64,000 nucleotides of DNA. Source: Desmospora activa DSM 45169. Its GTDB lineage: Bacteria; Bacillota; Bacilli; Thermoactinomycetales; DSM-45169. Location of the stretch: assembly GCF_003046315.1 (NCBI RefSeq), contig NZ_PZZP01000001.1, forward strand, positions 2,356,001-2,420,000, given 5' to 3'. A program made the position numbers and the translations under genes. Shown here piece by piece: positions 16,215 to 25,446 of this stretch (positions are counted from its first letter, which is position 1; each line of letters begins with the position of its first letter). The notes beneath the pieces were generated by a model. That model was not told where the DNA came from. It saw only the letters and a program-made list of their open reading frames with translations, and searched no databases.

Positions 16215-16242
16215 CAAAAAAACCGCCCTATTTCTAGGCGGT
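16215..16242 (-). terminator. Rho-independent terminator of ylbF
   Basis: Minus-strand stem ACCGCCTA / TAGGGCGGT followed by TTTTTTT directly after the stop at 16260. Confidence 0.85.
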
Positions 16243-16259
16243 CGGATAGCCACAAACAA

Positions 16260-16682
16260 TCAACCACAACCCCTGCGCTGTTTTCGGTTGGCCTGACGCA
16301 ATTCTCGCGGGTCGTTGATCGGCACTTTAATGGAGTCGGAAACCGCTCCAGCCAGGGTACGGCTCACTTCGGACAGCAAATGATCCACCTGTTCCTCCGC
16401 TTCCAGGTATTGTCCGATCAAGGGATGTTTACGGATCTGTTTCAGAAACGCATTCGCTTCTTTTTTGGCAGCGTAATAATCCGGATGGAAATGGCCAAAT
16501 CGCTGCGCCTCTTCAAACAGCTCTTTTTTTCGTTGAAACTGTGCGATCAGGGATTGCGCCTCATCGCTCTCCTGTACTTTTTGCTTCAGATGAAGGTACC
16601 GTTTCACTTCTTCTGACTCATTTATCTGATCGGCTAGTTGGTAAGCCTCTAACAACAACTCCGACATATCCAACGTACTCAT
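16260..16682 (-). CDS. ylbF: YlbF/YmcA family protein (RicF-like)
   Basis: 140 residues, helical, with the family core SEEVKRYLHLKQKVQESDEA and RFGHFHPDYYAAKKEANAF. In Bacillus, YlbF forms a complex with YmcA and YaaT that supports competence, sporulation and RNase Y-dependent mRNA processing, and binds an iron-sulfur cluster. The tail here ends KQRRGCG with only one cysteine visible in the whole C-terminus, so cluster ligation may differ. ATG 16682 follows GGGAGGG by 6 bases. It sits 63 bases after the helicase-partner gene and beside ylbG. Confidence 0.88.
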   Translation of the reverse strand: MSTLDMSELLLEAYQLADQINESEEVKRYLHLKQKVQESDEAQSLIAQFQRKKELFEEAQRFGHFHPDYYAAKKEANAFLKQIRKHPLIGQYLEAEEQVDHLLSEVSRTLAGAVSDSIKVPINDPRELRQANRKQRRGCG

Positions 16683-16744
16683 GGATATCCCTCCCGCTTC
16701 TATCATAACACAATCTCTGGAAAACCCGCTTGTTGAACACCTTC

Positions 16745-18649
16745 TCATTCTTTCCAGGGAGGGAAAATCCCCACTTGGCTCACTTCAGACAGACTGAAAG
16801 AGAGTTCGTTCCCATTTTCTCCTCTCCCCTGCACAATCCACTCCCGCCCCTCGGCAGTGACGAAAAGCGGTGTGATCTGCTGAAGGCAGCCCTTGGAATC
16901 AGTCCAGGTTACATCCAACTCCAACCGCGCCGCCTGCCGGAACACCTCCCGCAGCGTCGATTCATGGTACGGGCGCAGGGAGCGTGTCCACATGTGTGGC
17001 AGGGAAGACCATCCCGGAATCGCCGCCTCGGGACGTAATTCAGGCGGTTCCACCCGCCACGCGCCCAAGGGATCCTCAGATTGGCTTTGATATTCTTTTT
17101 GCTCTTCTTCCAGCCGCCACCACCATGCCTTTTTTCCCGTCTTCCCCTGTGCCAGCGGAACGGCCCGTTCCTTCAGCCAGCGCTGAAAAGCCTCCGCCCC
17201 TCCTTCAGTGAGAGCAAAGGAGCGCTCACCCACCCTGCGTCCCCAATCCGGCCATTCGTGCAAGCATTGTCCCCATTCCTGCGCTAAATCATCCTCATCG
17301 AACTGTGCCAACCAAACCGATTCCAGCCGGGCCCCTCGCGGTTGCGCCCACTCTTGCAGCGAATGGGTTACGGTGGTAGGCAGGGGGCGACCCGTCAACT
17401 CCTGCAATACCCGTTCCATCTCATTCACTGTCATGCCCGACTGTGCACCTCGCTTAACAGCATCCGGCGACAACAAATAATGGGTAAGCTGCTCTCCCCC
17501 CATATAATCGGCAAACTGAGCCAGGCGCCAACGTTCGGCCAAAGGGGTCCCCGGCGGTAGCAGCACTTCCCCGTCTGGCTGTACTCTACCCTTCCAGCCG
17601 TTATCCCCCCGCTTTAACATCGACACCCAGGGCGACCAACGCCAGAGCGGATTCTCTTTTTCTTCAATTCGCTCTATCCACCCCATCCATGTCAATAAGC
17701 TCATCCACTGGTGGAGTATATCCGCCACTTCGCTTTGGGTAATCACACGACCCTTGGTCGATCGATCTCGCCAAGCGGCGGAAACTGTCTCTTCCCAAGG
17801 TTGCCAATCGGAGCGGTTTTGCTGTTTTAGCCACCACCACAAGGGATGGTGTTGAGGATGGGAAGCCAGCAGGGACTCTTCCACCACCGCGAATAACTGC
17901 TCCAAACGCTCCGACCATGACAACAGCAACCACTGGGCCACCGCCGGCGGATTAAGTTTAGCCGACCGTCCTTCCATCTGAATCAAACCGAGACGGCGTC
18001 CCAACTCCAACAGTAAGGCAAAGGCTGCGTCTCCCGTTTCATCCTCCCAAACGGTTCCCCGCAAGCCATCGCTGTCCAACTCAAGCTCTGCCGACCATTT
18101 TCGTCTGAGTGGCTGTGGGATTCGTTGTTCCTTCGTCAGCGGCAACCCTTCCCGCTCCATCAAGACCAAAAAATAGAAGAGCGTATCCCACACCCCTACC
18201 AGCCGATTTTCCCCTGCAGCATCCGTTCCAGGAAGCGGACAGGGGCGAATACTGCCATCCAGATACGCTTCCCGTACTTCCCGCGGACACCAGTATACCC
18301 GCTCTCCACCGGGAAGTCGCAACCGGAAAACCAGTCCTCTTCCCGCCAACAACGATAAGCCTATCCGCAGGCGAGCAGGTGACAGTTGCACATGGGTAGC
18401 TGTACGTCCCAGATCTGTATCCGACAACGGTTGCTCTCCCACCTGCCAAGTAAGCAACTCCATCGCTTGCTGCTCCCAGCGACTCCAATCGGACTCTCTT
18501 TCCCGTAGACGTTGTTTCCATCTCGCGATAAAAGGTTCGAGTCCCTCTGTTTTCTCCAATCCCAGCCGCCGGCACATCTGTGCGATTACATCGACGGACA
18601 GCGCCTCTAAGCAGTCTTTCCACTGTGGACGATGCGTGATTAGTTCCAT
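16745..18649 (-). CDS. Helicase-associated partner protein of the XPB-type helicase
   Basis: About 634 residues. ATG 18649 overlaps the helicase stop (18640-18642), so the two genes are translationally coupled. The protein is rich in Trp, Arg and Glu, soluble, with repeated winged-helix-like segments (for example residues about 65-145 and 380-470). No ATPase motif is present. The gene order XPB-like helicase then a large helicase-associated protein also occurs in actinobacteria such as Mycobacterium next to XPB, which supports a shared role in DNA repair or nucleic-acid processing. The precise function is not known; domain assignment needs a profile search (helicase_C_3-like). Confidence 0.75.
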   Translation of the reverse strand: MELITHRPQWKDCLEALSVDVIAQMCRRLGLEKTEGLEPFIARWKQRLRERESDWSRWEQQAMELLTWQVGEQPLSDTDLGRTATHVQLSPARLRIGLSLLAGRGLVFRLRLPGGERVYWCPREVREAYLDGSIRPCPLPGTDAAGENRLVGVWDTLFYFLVLMEREGLPLTKEQRIPQPLRRKWSAELELDSDGLRGTVWEDETGDAAFALLLELGRRLGLIQMEGRSAKLNPPAVAQWLLLSWSERLEQLFAVVEESLLASHPQHHPLWWWLKQQNRSDWQPWEETVSAAWRDRSTKGRVITQSEVADILHQWMSLLTWMGWIERIEEKENPLWRWSPWVSMLKRGDNGWKGRVQPDGEVLLPPGTPLAERWRLAQFADYMGGEQLTHYLLSPDAVKRGAQSGMTVNEMERVLQELTGRPLPTTVTHSLQEWAQPRGARLESVWLAQFDEDDLAQEWGQCLHEWPDWGRRVGERSFALTEGGAEAFQRWLKERAVPLAQGKTGKKAWWWRLEEEQKEYQSQSEDPLGAWRVEPPELRPEAAIPGWSSLPHMWTRSLRPYHESTLREVFRQAARLELDVTWTDSKGCLQQITPLFVTAEGREWIVQGRGENGNELSFSLSEVSQVGIFPPWKE

Positions 18650-20304
18650 TGTTCCGCATCCATCCAACGATAGCGATAACCTTGTTCCACTAAAAACCGC
18701 CTCCGGTTCCATGCATATTCCTGATCGACGCTGTCCCGGGTGACCACGTTGTAAAAAAACGCCCGGTTTTCTCCTTTTTTGGGACGCAGAATACGCCCCA
18801 ATCGCTGCGCTTCTTCCTGCCGTGAGCCAAAGGTGCCCGATACCTGTATCGCAGCTTCTGTATCCGGCAAATCAACGGCGAAATTGGCCACTTTTGACAC
18901 TACCAAGACACTAATTTTCCCTTCTCGGAATGCCCGATATAAGGACTCCCGCTCTCCTTGCGGGGTGTTGCCCGTAATCAGGGGAGCTTGCAACCGTTCG
19001 GCGATTGCCCGCAATTGTGAGAGATATTGACCGATCACCAACACCTGTTTTTCCTGGTGATGTGAAACAAGATGTGCCACCGCATCCATCTTGCTCGGAT
19101 TTTCAGCTGCGATCCGATATCGTTGCTGCTGCTTTGCCTGCCGATATTTGCGAAGACGATCCGCAGCCATCGAGACGCGTACCTCCACACACTCCGCCTC
19201 TGCAATCCATCCTTGTTGCTCCATCCATTTCCACGGCATTTCAAACCGCTTCGGTCCGATGAGAGAAAAAACATCCTCCTCGTTCCCATCCTCACGCACC
19301 AGTGTCGCCGTTAATCCTAACCGACGACGTGCCTGAAGTTCAGCAGTGGCACGAAAAACCGGCGCCGGTAACAAGTGGACCTCATCATAGATGATCAAGC
19401 CCCAGTCTCTTTGCTCAAACAGGCCCAGATGCGTAAACTCTCCATCACTGTCGTCACGATGGGTCAGGATTTGGTAGGTAGCTACCGTTACGGGGCGCAC
19501 TTCTTTGCACCTGCCGCTGTACTCGCCGACTGCATCCGCAGGCAAATCGGTCTTCTCTCGAATTTCCCGAATCCATTGTTGTACCGATGTCGCATTGGGT
19601 GTCAAAATCAAAGTGGCACGCCCCACCCGCGTCATCGCCGCCAACCCGATCACCGTTTTGCCGGCTCCACAGGGAAGTACCAGTACCCCTGATTCATGCT
19701 GGTTAAAAATCTCTACCGCCTGCTCTTGATACCCTCGCAAGCAAAAGGGTTGACCACCCTCCAACCGTTCCCGCAACTGTACCGCCAATGCTTCCCCTTC
19801 TACATACCCGGCACCGTCCTCTACCGGATATCCCTGGCGCATCATCTCCTCTTTGATCCAACCGCGATCCACCGGATCTACCCGTAAGCGTTGATCATCC
19901 ACCCACACCAACCGCGAACCCACAATCGGATGATCCCGGGCCCATCGAATCCGCTCTGGATCTTCACAAACCAACAAAATGGAGCCAGATGGATGGGACT
20001 CCAATCGAAACAGGCCGTACCGCGCCATCGTCTCCCGAAGTTCCTCATCCAGTGAGCGGGCCAAGCCCCATTGACTATTCTCCCGCAAAAAGGAGACAAC
20101 ACGATCAGCGGACCAACCAGATGCGGCCGCATTCCACAGGGACAACGGCGTCAATTGAAAAGTGTGCATCCCTTCCGGTGTTTTCACCTGATGGGCAAAG
20201 GCGGTCAATCCTGCCCGGATCTCCTCGATCCGAGGATGGTCTTCCTCCAACAAAATACGTCCCATACTTTCTACAATTAAGGGAGCATCCGCTTGAAACT
20301 GCAT
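18640..20304 (-). CDS. XPB/ERCC3-type superfamily 2 DNA helicase
   Basis: 554 residues. Walker A is LPCGAGKTVIG (about 210-220), motif II DEVH (about 307), motif III LTATLVREDG (about 334-343) contains the RED motif specific to XPB helicases, and motifs V/VI appear in VVSKVANFAVDLPD and RQEEAQRLGRILRPK. The N-terminal 180 residues form the XPB damage-recognition-like region. XPB enzymes unwind DNA 3' to 5' in repair and transcription; bacterial copies are sporadic. ATG 20304 has a GGTGGAAGGTGAG site. It is the first gene of a two-gene operon. Confidence 0.92.
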   Translation of the reverse strand: MQFQADAPLIVESMGRILLEEDHPRIEEIRAGLTAFAHQVKTPEGMHTFQLTPLSLWNAAASGWSADRVVSFLRENSQWGLARSLDEELRETMARYGLFRLESHPSGSILLVCEDPERIRWARDHPIVGSRLVWVDDQRLRVDPVDRGWIKEEMMRQGYPVEDGAGYVEGEALAVQLRERLEGGQPFCLRGYQEQAVEIFNQHESGVLVLPCGAGKTVIGLAAMTRVGRATLILTPNATSVQQWIREIREKTDLPADAVGEYSGRCKEVRPVTVATYQILTHRDDSDGEFTHLGLFEQRDWGLIIYDEVHLLPAPVFRATAELQARRRLGLTATLVREDGNEEDVFSLIGPKRFEMPWKWMEQQGWIAEAECVEVRVSMAADRLRKYRQAKQQQRYRIAAENPSKMDAVAHLVSHHQEKQVLVIGQYLSQLRAIAERLQAPLITGNTPQGERESLYRAFREGKISVLVVSKVANFAVDLPDTEAAIQVSGTFGSRQEEAQRLGRILRPKKGENRAFFYNVVTRDSVDQEYAWNRRRFLVEQGYRYRWMDAEQWN

Positions 20305-20504
20305 ACCTACTCACCTTCCACCAACATCAAAATCCGAAATTATAGACCTGTTGCTAATCATTCTTTCGCAAATCCAACGGAAACATGACTGTTGGAGTGA
20401 AATCTGTGATAAAATGTGAGAAACGAAATTGGTCCGAAAATACTGCAACTTTTTTACTCCAGCCTCCGTCCAAAAAGTGTAACAACCAAAGGAGGCCGGA
20501 TACC

Positions 20505-21440
20505 ATGACCCTTCGGCAGGTGAAATGGATCATGATGGGAATCTTGTTTGTATGGAGTATAACCGGTTGCGGCACCCCGATGTCGGATGACAGCAACGGA
20601 GGAACGGGCGCCGACGATGCTGAAAGGGAAAATGTCAGCGTTATCGCCTTTAAAAATGAACCTGAGGAAAAGCTACCTGCTTCCGTTCAAGCAAAAAAAG
20701 AAGAGCTGCTGCAACAAAGCCCACAGCAACCGGAGCACGTCGCAGTGGAACACCAAGGCACCCTGTATGCGATCATCGCCAGCTCGCAAAAGCCGACGGG
20801 AGGATACACCATCCGTGTCAACCAGGTTGAGCAAAACGGCGACAAGGTGACGATTCACGCCGAGGAAATCGCCCCCCCTGAGGACGGCATGGTGATACAA
20901 GTGCTTACCACCCCAGTAGCGGTGATCTCGTTTCAGGCGGAAAAAGAGATGGATATTGAGTTGAAGATGGAAGAAGAGAATGCAAAGGAATCTCCAGATG
21001 CCTCTCGCTCAGAAAAAGATCAGCCAACGAATGCAGAGGATTCACAGGCGACACCCACTTCAAACCGTGAGCATCCGGAAAACGCCGCTGTAACTGTACA
21101 GACGGAAACGGTGGAAAAACTTCCTGTCCAAGTGAAGGAAAAAGCGGAATCGCTTCGCACCCGTGGCGGCGAGACAACCGTTCACCATGATGGGCGTCAG
21201 TTTGTGATTATCGCCCTGGGAGAACGGCGTACAGGCGGATATCAGGTAGAAGTGGAAGACGTGGAAGAGCGCGGAAATGAAGTTCACGTCTATGCCCGTG
21301 AAATCGCCCCCGAGACGGGTGCGATGGTTATCCAAGCGATCACCTATCCCTTGGCGGTCGTCTCCTTTAAAACGAAGGAGGAGCAAGCGGTCAATGTTCA
21401 TCTGCAGCAATCCGACTCCACAGGCAAGGCTGAAGTATGA
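20505..21440 (+). CDS. Lipoprotein with two tandem PrcB-like domains
   Basis: 311 residues. The signal peptide ends in lipobox ITGC (Cys about 21), so the protein is membrane-anchored outside the cell. Two homologous domains follow: residues about 75-145 (LYAIIASSQKPTGGY...MVIQVLTTPVAVISF) and about 225-295 (FVIIALGERRTGGYQV...MVIQAITYPLAVVSF), separated by an acidic linker. Each matches the protease complex subunit PrcB C-terminal type, with the conserved TGGY and PxAVxSF blocks. ATG 20505 has GGAGG 9 bases upstream; the frame is open further left but without a site. It may modulate an extracytoplasmic protease; no protease gene is adjacent. Confidence 0.75.
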   Translation: MTLRQVKWIMMGILFVWSITGCGTPMSDDSNGGTGADDAERENVSVIAFKNEPEEKLPASVQAKKEELLQQSPQQPEHVAVEHQGTLYAIIASSQKPTGGYTIRVNQVEQNGDKVTIHAEEIAPPEDGMVIQVLTTPVAVISFQAEKEMDIELKMEEENAKESPDASRSEKDQPTNAEDSQATPTSNREHPENAAVTVQTETVEKLPVQVKEKAESLRTRGGETTVHHDGRQFVIIALGERRTGGYQVEVEDVEERGNEVHVYAREIAPETGAMVIQAITYPLAVVSFKTKEEQAVNVHLQQSDSTGKAEV

Positions 21441-21516
21441 CGGGACGTTTACTTAAATGAATGTGAAGACACTTAAAGCGTCACAACTTGCCATCCTCAA
21501 GAGGTCAAATCTGAAT

Positions 21517-21568
21517 AAAAAACGCGTATCGGTCGCTCCCATTTGGGGAGGACCGATACGCGTTTTAT
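21517..21568. terminator. Strong bidirectional terminator
   Basis: Stem AAAACGCGTATCGGTC / GACCGATACGCGTTTT (16 bp) with an inner CTCCC/GGGAG helix, between the PrcB-like lipoprotein gene and the convergent lipoprotein array. Confidence 0.9.
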
Positions 21569-21594
21569 TTTATGACTTTTTCCCCTAAGGCTTT

Positions 21595-22839
21595 TTAAAA
21601 ATCCTTCATCCGTTCCGCCACTGTTTGCGCAAGCGGAGTTAGACGTTCAATCTTTTCCGCGGGGGTAGAACTTTGTGCTTCATGACCTTTGCTGTCTGCA
21701 AAATTCATTTGCACATGAACACGCCCTTTGCGGAAATGGATTCGCCAGATTCCATCCCCATCATCGGAGTAGTAAGCTTCATCGCCGATCGCGGAAAGAT
21801 CCTGTATTTCATCACCGACAGTCGTTGCAAGCGCCTCTTTACTCTCTTTAAAGAGCAATGTTGCCGATTCCTCGTCTTCATAGGTGTCAGTCCCAATCGT
21901 TAATAACTTTGTCTCTTCGGTGTCCGTATTTCTTTCAACACCGCGGGTACATTGGTGCGATAAGTAGTTATAGCTCTTTTCCGTTGATCTGGCTTTGATA
22001 TATCCGACCCCTGCGTGAATCGACTCCGATACGAGCGGGCTCGCATCTTCACCGAACAAGCTTTTAAAATCATCATTGTTTATATATTGGCATCCGTTCA
22101 TATAACGGCTGGAGAAGATCGGGCTATCGTATTCCACCTGGCTGGGGCCCACTGCTTCTGTTTCAAATTGATTGAGGCGTTTGGCTGCGGTTTGGAGCAG
22201 AAACTGTTCTTTTTTCTCATCACTGTCAAACTTCATGGTGATCGCTGCCGATATCGTCCCTTTTTGTAAAAAATACTCTGGAATTTCTCCTGTGGATTGA
22301 TATGTTTTGACACCTTCAATATCGGAAATGGGTTGATATTTGCTTTCGATTTCATAAGCGACGGCGGATTGGTTGGCGTATGAGGGCTCATACACTTTTA
22401 CCTCGACTACACCCACATCAGACTTCATATACAGCGTATAATCGCATTGATTGGTGTCTATACCACCGGGAGTGGGAAGGTATCTGTCATGAGAGGTATC
22501 CAGTTCTCCCTTGCCCTCACCATCAAAATAAGTACGTTTAACCGAGCCCGATCCCGGTCCTGTACCGTCATACAGCAGCAGACCCGCTTTATGAAGATCT
22601 CCCGCCGTTATCACATTACATGCTTGCACCACCGGTTCCCCTTTGTACGCTACCGCTTGCTCGTTCGGCTTTAACACCAAAGCGTTGGGATCTCCGATTG
22701 TGGAATCCACATCCACACCTTTATACTCCGGTCGCTCCACTCGGTTTGGATCTTTCCCCCCTTGCTCATCTGCTTGAGGCAAAATCGAGCAACCTGCCAA
22801 TAAAGTGAATACCAAAAGAAATATGCCGATTTTTTTCAT
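21595..22839 (-). CDS. Array lipoprotein, copy 1 (last gene of array)
   Basis: 414 residues with signal peptide and lipobox LLAGC. It shares with copies 2-5 the blocks LVLKPNEQAV, QACNVIT, DIEGVKTY, AAKRLNQFE, GPSQVEY, LFGEDASPLVSE and the C-terminal ERLTPLAQTVAERMKD. Two Cys-anchored units are seen: QACNVITAGDLHKAG early and NGCQYINNDDFKSLFG in the second half, suggesting an internal duplication; each unit vaguely recalls actinobacterial DUF3558 lipoproteins. It keeps the VERPEYKGVDVD segment also present in copies 4 and 5. Start ATG 22839 lies 9 bases after AAAGGA. Function unknown; surface-exposed and probably co-transcribed with copies 4-2. Confidence 0.8.
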   Translation of the reverse strand: MKKIGIFLLVFTLLAGCSILPQADEQGGKDPNRVERPEYKGVDVDSTIGDPNALVLKPNEQAVAYKGEPVVQACNVITAGDLHKAGLLLYDGTGPGSGSVKRTYFDGEGKGELDTSHDRYLPTPGGIDTNQCDYTLYMKSDVGVVEVKVYEPSYANQSAVAYEIESKYQPISDIEGVKTYQSTGEIPEYFLQKGTISAAITMKFDSDEKKEQFLLQTAAKRLNQFETEAVGPSQVEYDSPIFSSRYMNGCQYINNDDFKSLFGEDASPLVSESIHAGVGYIKARSTEKSYNYLSHQCTRGVERNTDTEETKLLTIGTDTYEDEESATLLFKESKEALATTVGDEIQDLSAIGDEAYYSDDGDGIWRIHFRKGRVHVQMNFADSKGHEAQSSTPAEKIERLTPLAQTVAERMKDF

Positions 22840-22885
22840 CTTCCGCATTCCTTTCTGCGATTAAATCGGTTGTCATCTCGCTTCA

Positions 22886-22913
22886 AGGCCTCAGCCATTA
22901 AATGCTGAAGCCC
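22886..22913 (-). repeat. Spacer hairpin between array copies 2 and 1
   Basis: Minus-strand stem GGCTTCAGC / GCTGAGGCC (one G-U pair) with loop ATTTAATG, in an 81-base spacer. It is homologous to the hairpins at 24129-24156 and 25411-25438 and is not followed by a T-run. Confidence 0.7.
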
Positions 22914-22920
22914 ATTTCCC

Positions 22921-24081
22921 TTAAAGATCCTTCATTCGTTCCGCTACTGCTTGTGCAATCGGAGTTAGGCGTTCGATCTTTTGTTCAGTGGTGGAGTTTA
23001 GTTCCGTATCTACAAATGACATCCCCACAATGACACGCCCTTGGCGAAATTTAATTCTCCATATCCCATCTTCAGATTCAGAGTAGTAGCTTTCATCGCC
23101 GATAGGATTGATTTCCTGCAATTCATTTCCAATCGCTGGATTTGTTTCGGCTTCTTTCATACCTTTAAAGGTTCCGGCAGCCGATTGCGCATCTACATGG
23201 GACTCGGTCTCGATCGACAGTAATTTCATTTCGCCTGAAAAACGCTCAAAACCACGGGCACATCTGTGCTCAATGTAGTAATACGTATCTTTTGCATCCA
23301 AAAGTTGGCGGACAGAGGAGCTGATTTGTTCGCTGACAAGAGGTCCGGCATCTTCACCGAAAAGATTTTGGAAGTCTTCATTCTTAATGTAATCACAGCC
23401 GTTGACAAAGTCGGCTGAAAATAAATCACTCTCATATTCCGCACGGATAGGGCCCGTTGGATTCCCTTCCAGTTGGGTGAGGCGTTTGGCAACGATTGGG
23501 AGCAATTGCTTCTCTCTTTTTTCATCCACATCAAGGAAGTTAAAGTTGATATCTACGGTTAAGGAATCATGCTGCAGCCGGTATTCACGGATATCCTCGT
23601 TATTATACGCATACGCTTTTACCCCTTCAATATCGGGGATCGCATCAAAATTATACTCCATTTCATAGTCCAGTTGCGACTGACTGGTATAGGAGGGTTC
23701 GTACACTTCCACTATCACTGAATCCTTCCCTCGCACTACATACTTACATTCATTGGTATTCATAGAAGGACGATGCCCTCTTGGTGTCTCCAACTCCCCT
23801 TTGCCCTCACCGTCAAAGTAAACACGATCCAGCGCAAAAAACGGCACTTCCAGCGACAATCCCACTTTTTCTAGATCATCCACCGTGATGATATCACAGG
23901 CCTGCACAACCGGCTTTCCTTTGTATTCTACCGCTTGCTCGTTCGGTTTTAACACCAGCGCGAGGTCTTTACTGGGATTCACTTGATCGGGATCCTTCGA
24001 CCCTTGCTCATTGATCTGGGGGATAAGCGAACAACCTGCCAATAAAGTGAATACCAAAAGAATTATGCCAACCTTTTTCAT
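22921..24081 (-). CDS. Array lipoprotein, copy 2
   Basis: 386 residues, lipobox LLAGC, the shortest copy. It lacks the VERPEYK..VD segment after the signal peptide, as copy 3 does. The conserved blocks are LVLKPNEQAVEYKG, QACDIITVDDLEKVG, PDIEGVKAY, GCDYIKNEDFQNLFGED and ERLTPIAQAVAERMKD. ATG 24081 lies 9 bases after AAAGGA in a leader nearly identical to that of copy 1. The middle part (residues about 100-190) is the most diverged between copies, which suggests a ligand- or partner-facing region. Function unknown. Confidence 0.8.
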   Translation of the reverse strand: MKKVGIILLVFTLLAGCSLIPQINEQGSKDPDQVNPSKDLALVLKPNEQAVEYKGKPVVQACDIITVDDLEKVGLSLEVPFFALDRVYFDGEGKGELETPRGHRPSMNTNECKYVVRGKDSVIVEVYEPSYTSQSQLDYEMEYNFDAIPDIEGVKAYAYNNEDIREYRLQHDSLTVDINFNFLDVDEKREKQLLPIVAKRLTQLEGNPTGPIRAEYESDLFSADFVNGCDYIKNEDFQNLFGEDAGPLVSEQISSSVRQLLDAKDTYYYIEHRCARGFERFSGEMKLLSIETESHVDAQSAAGTFKGMKEAETNPAIGNELQEINPIGDESYYSESEDGIWRIKFRQGRVIVGMSFVDTELNSTTEQKIERLTPIAQAVAERMKDL

Positions 24082-24128
24082 CTTCCGCATTCCTTTCCGC
24101 AATTTAAGCCGGTTGTTATCTTAATTGA

Positions 24129-24156
24129 GGGCCTTAGCCAATATATGCTAAGGCCC
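24129..24156 (-). repeat. Spacer hairpin between array copies 3 and 2
   Basis: Perfect 10-bp stem GGGCCTTAGC / GCTAAGGCCC with loop ATATATTG on the minus strand. Compared with the copy 2/1 spacer, a T-A pair is replaced by C-G on both arms. Confidence 0.75.
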
Positions 24157-24167
24157 GTTTCTTCTTA

Positions 24168-25364
24168 TCAATCCTTCATTCGCTCTACCACTGCTTGTGC
24201 AATCGGGGTGAGGCGTTCAAACCTTTCCTCATGAGTAGAAGGCTTTTGTACGTCGTCGACAAAACTCATATGTACTTCGACGCGTCCCACGAGGAATACG
24301 AGATCCCATAAGCCATCCTCACCTACTGTGTAGTAAGCGCCAGTACCGATGGATGGAATATCCCTTACATTGTCAGCCTCTGCCTTTGGTTCTTTCCACA
24401 TTTCAAAAGCAGCCGCAGCCTTTTGTTCATCTTCATACGCGATGGTCTTAATCGATAATACTTGTTTATTTCCGCGAGCTTCGTGCAAAGCGTAGGAACA
24501 GCTATGCGTCATATAGTGATAGCTATTCTGACCAGGAGGATCCTCTCGGACAAATCCGACGGTAGAGCTAATTCCCTCGGATACAAGAGGGCCCGCATCC
24601 ACCCCAAACAGATTTTTAAAATCGTCATTGCCGATATATTCGCAGCTGTTTACATAACTGGCTGAAAAGTTTGGGCTCTTCTTATACTCTACCTGGCTGG
24701 GACCTATCGGTTTCGCTTCCAATTGCTTTAAACGTTTCGCCGCAGATTGCAGCAGCGATTTTACCGCTTTTTCATCTTCGATATCTGTATAGATGTGTGC
24801 TGTGATCGTTCCTTGCTGCAATAGATAATCCTTAAATTCATCTTGCTCATCCAACTGATAATGATAAGCTTTTACCCCTTCAATATCGGGAATGGCATTA
24901 AATTTTTCCATTTCTCTGTTAAGTGCCTTCTGATTGGTGTATGCCGGTTGATATACTTTGATGTTAACAACACCACCGGATCTCTCAGGCCGCTGGATAC
25001 CATAATCGCATTCATTTTGGTAAATCGAACGGAGAATAGCGTAGTCTGCGGACGTATCCACTTCGCCCTTGCCCTCGCCGTTAAAGTGAGTCCGTTGTAT
25101 CCCATTTGGAATAAGACCATCACTTAGATATAACGTCTGACCCGCTTTCTTGAGATCATCCAACGTAATCACATCACAGGCCTGTATAACCGGCTCCCCT
25201 TTGTACTCCACTGCTTGCTCGTTCGGTTTTAACACTAGAGCGTTATCTTTTTTACCATCTTTCGCTTGATCTGCATCCTTCGACCCTTGCTCATTTGTCT
25301 GGGGCAAAACGGAACAACCTGACAATAATGTTAAGACCAAAAGAAATATGCCGACCTTTTTCAT
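24168..25364 (-). CDS. Array lipoprotein, copy 3
   Basis: 398 residues, lipobox LLSGC. It carries ALVLKPNEQAVEYKG, QACDVITLDDLKKAG, PDIEGVKAYHY, SCEYIGNDDFKNLFGVD and ERLTPIAQAVVERMKD. It is closest to copy 4 in the second half (GPSQVxYKSPxF, LLQxAAKRLKQLEAKP). The start ATG 25364 follows GGAAGGATTGTGGAAG. Like copy 2 it has a short KDADQAKDGKK linker instead of the VERPEYK segment. A surface lipoprotein of unknown function. Confidence 0.8.
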   Translation of the reverse strand: MKKVGIFLLVLTLLSGCSVLPQTNEQGSKDADQAKDGKKDNALVLKPNEQAVEYKGEPVIQACDVITLDDLKKAGQTLYLSDGLIPNGIQRTHFNGEGKGEVDTSADYAILRSIYQNECDYGIQRPERSGGVVNIKVYQPAYTNQKALNREMEKFNAIPDIEGVKAYHYQLDEQDEFKDYLLQQGTITAHIYTDIEDEKAVKSLLQSAAKRLKQLEAKPIGPSQVEYKKSPNFSASYVNSCEYIGNDDFKNLFGVDAGPLVSEGISSTVGFVREDPPGQNSYHYMTHSCSYALHEARGNKQVLSIKTIAYEDEQKAAAAFEMWKEPKAEADNVRDIPSIGTGAYYTVGEDGLWDLVFLVGRVEVHMSFVDDVQKPSTHEERFERLTPIAQAVVERMKD

Positions 25365-25410
25365 CTTCCACAATCCTTCCTGCGATTTATCTGGTTGTTA
25401 TCTCGGTTGA

Positions 25411-25438
25411 GGGCCTCAGCCAATATACGCGAAGGTCC
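25411..25438 (-). repeat. Degenerate spacer hairpin between array copies 4 and 3
   Basis: Arms GGGCCTCAGC and GCGAAGGTCC align with the two better-conserved spacer hairpins but contain mismatches, so pairing is weaker. Confidence 0.6.
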
Positions 25439-25446
25439 ATTTCTTC

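Noticed and set aside
22886-25438. Repeated spacer palindromes as a CRISPR array
   Set aside because: Spaced by complete genes of about 1.2 kb, not by short unique spacers, and no cas genes are present.
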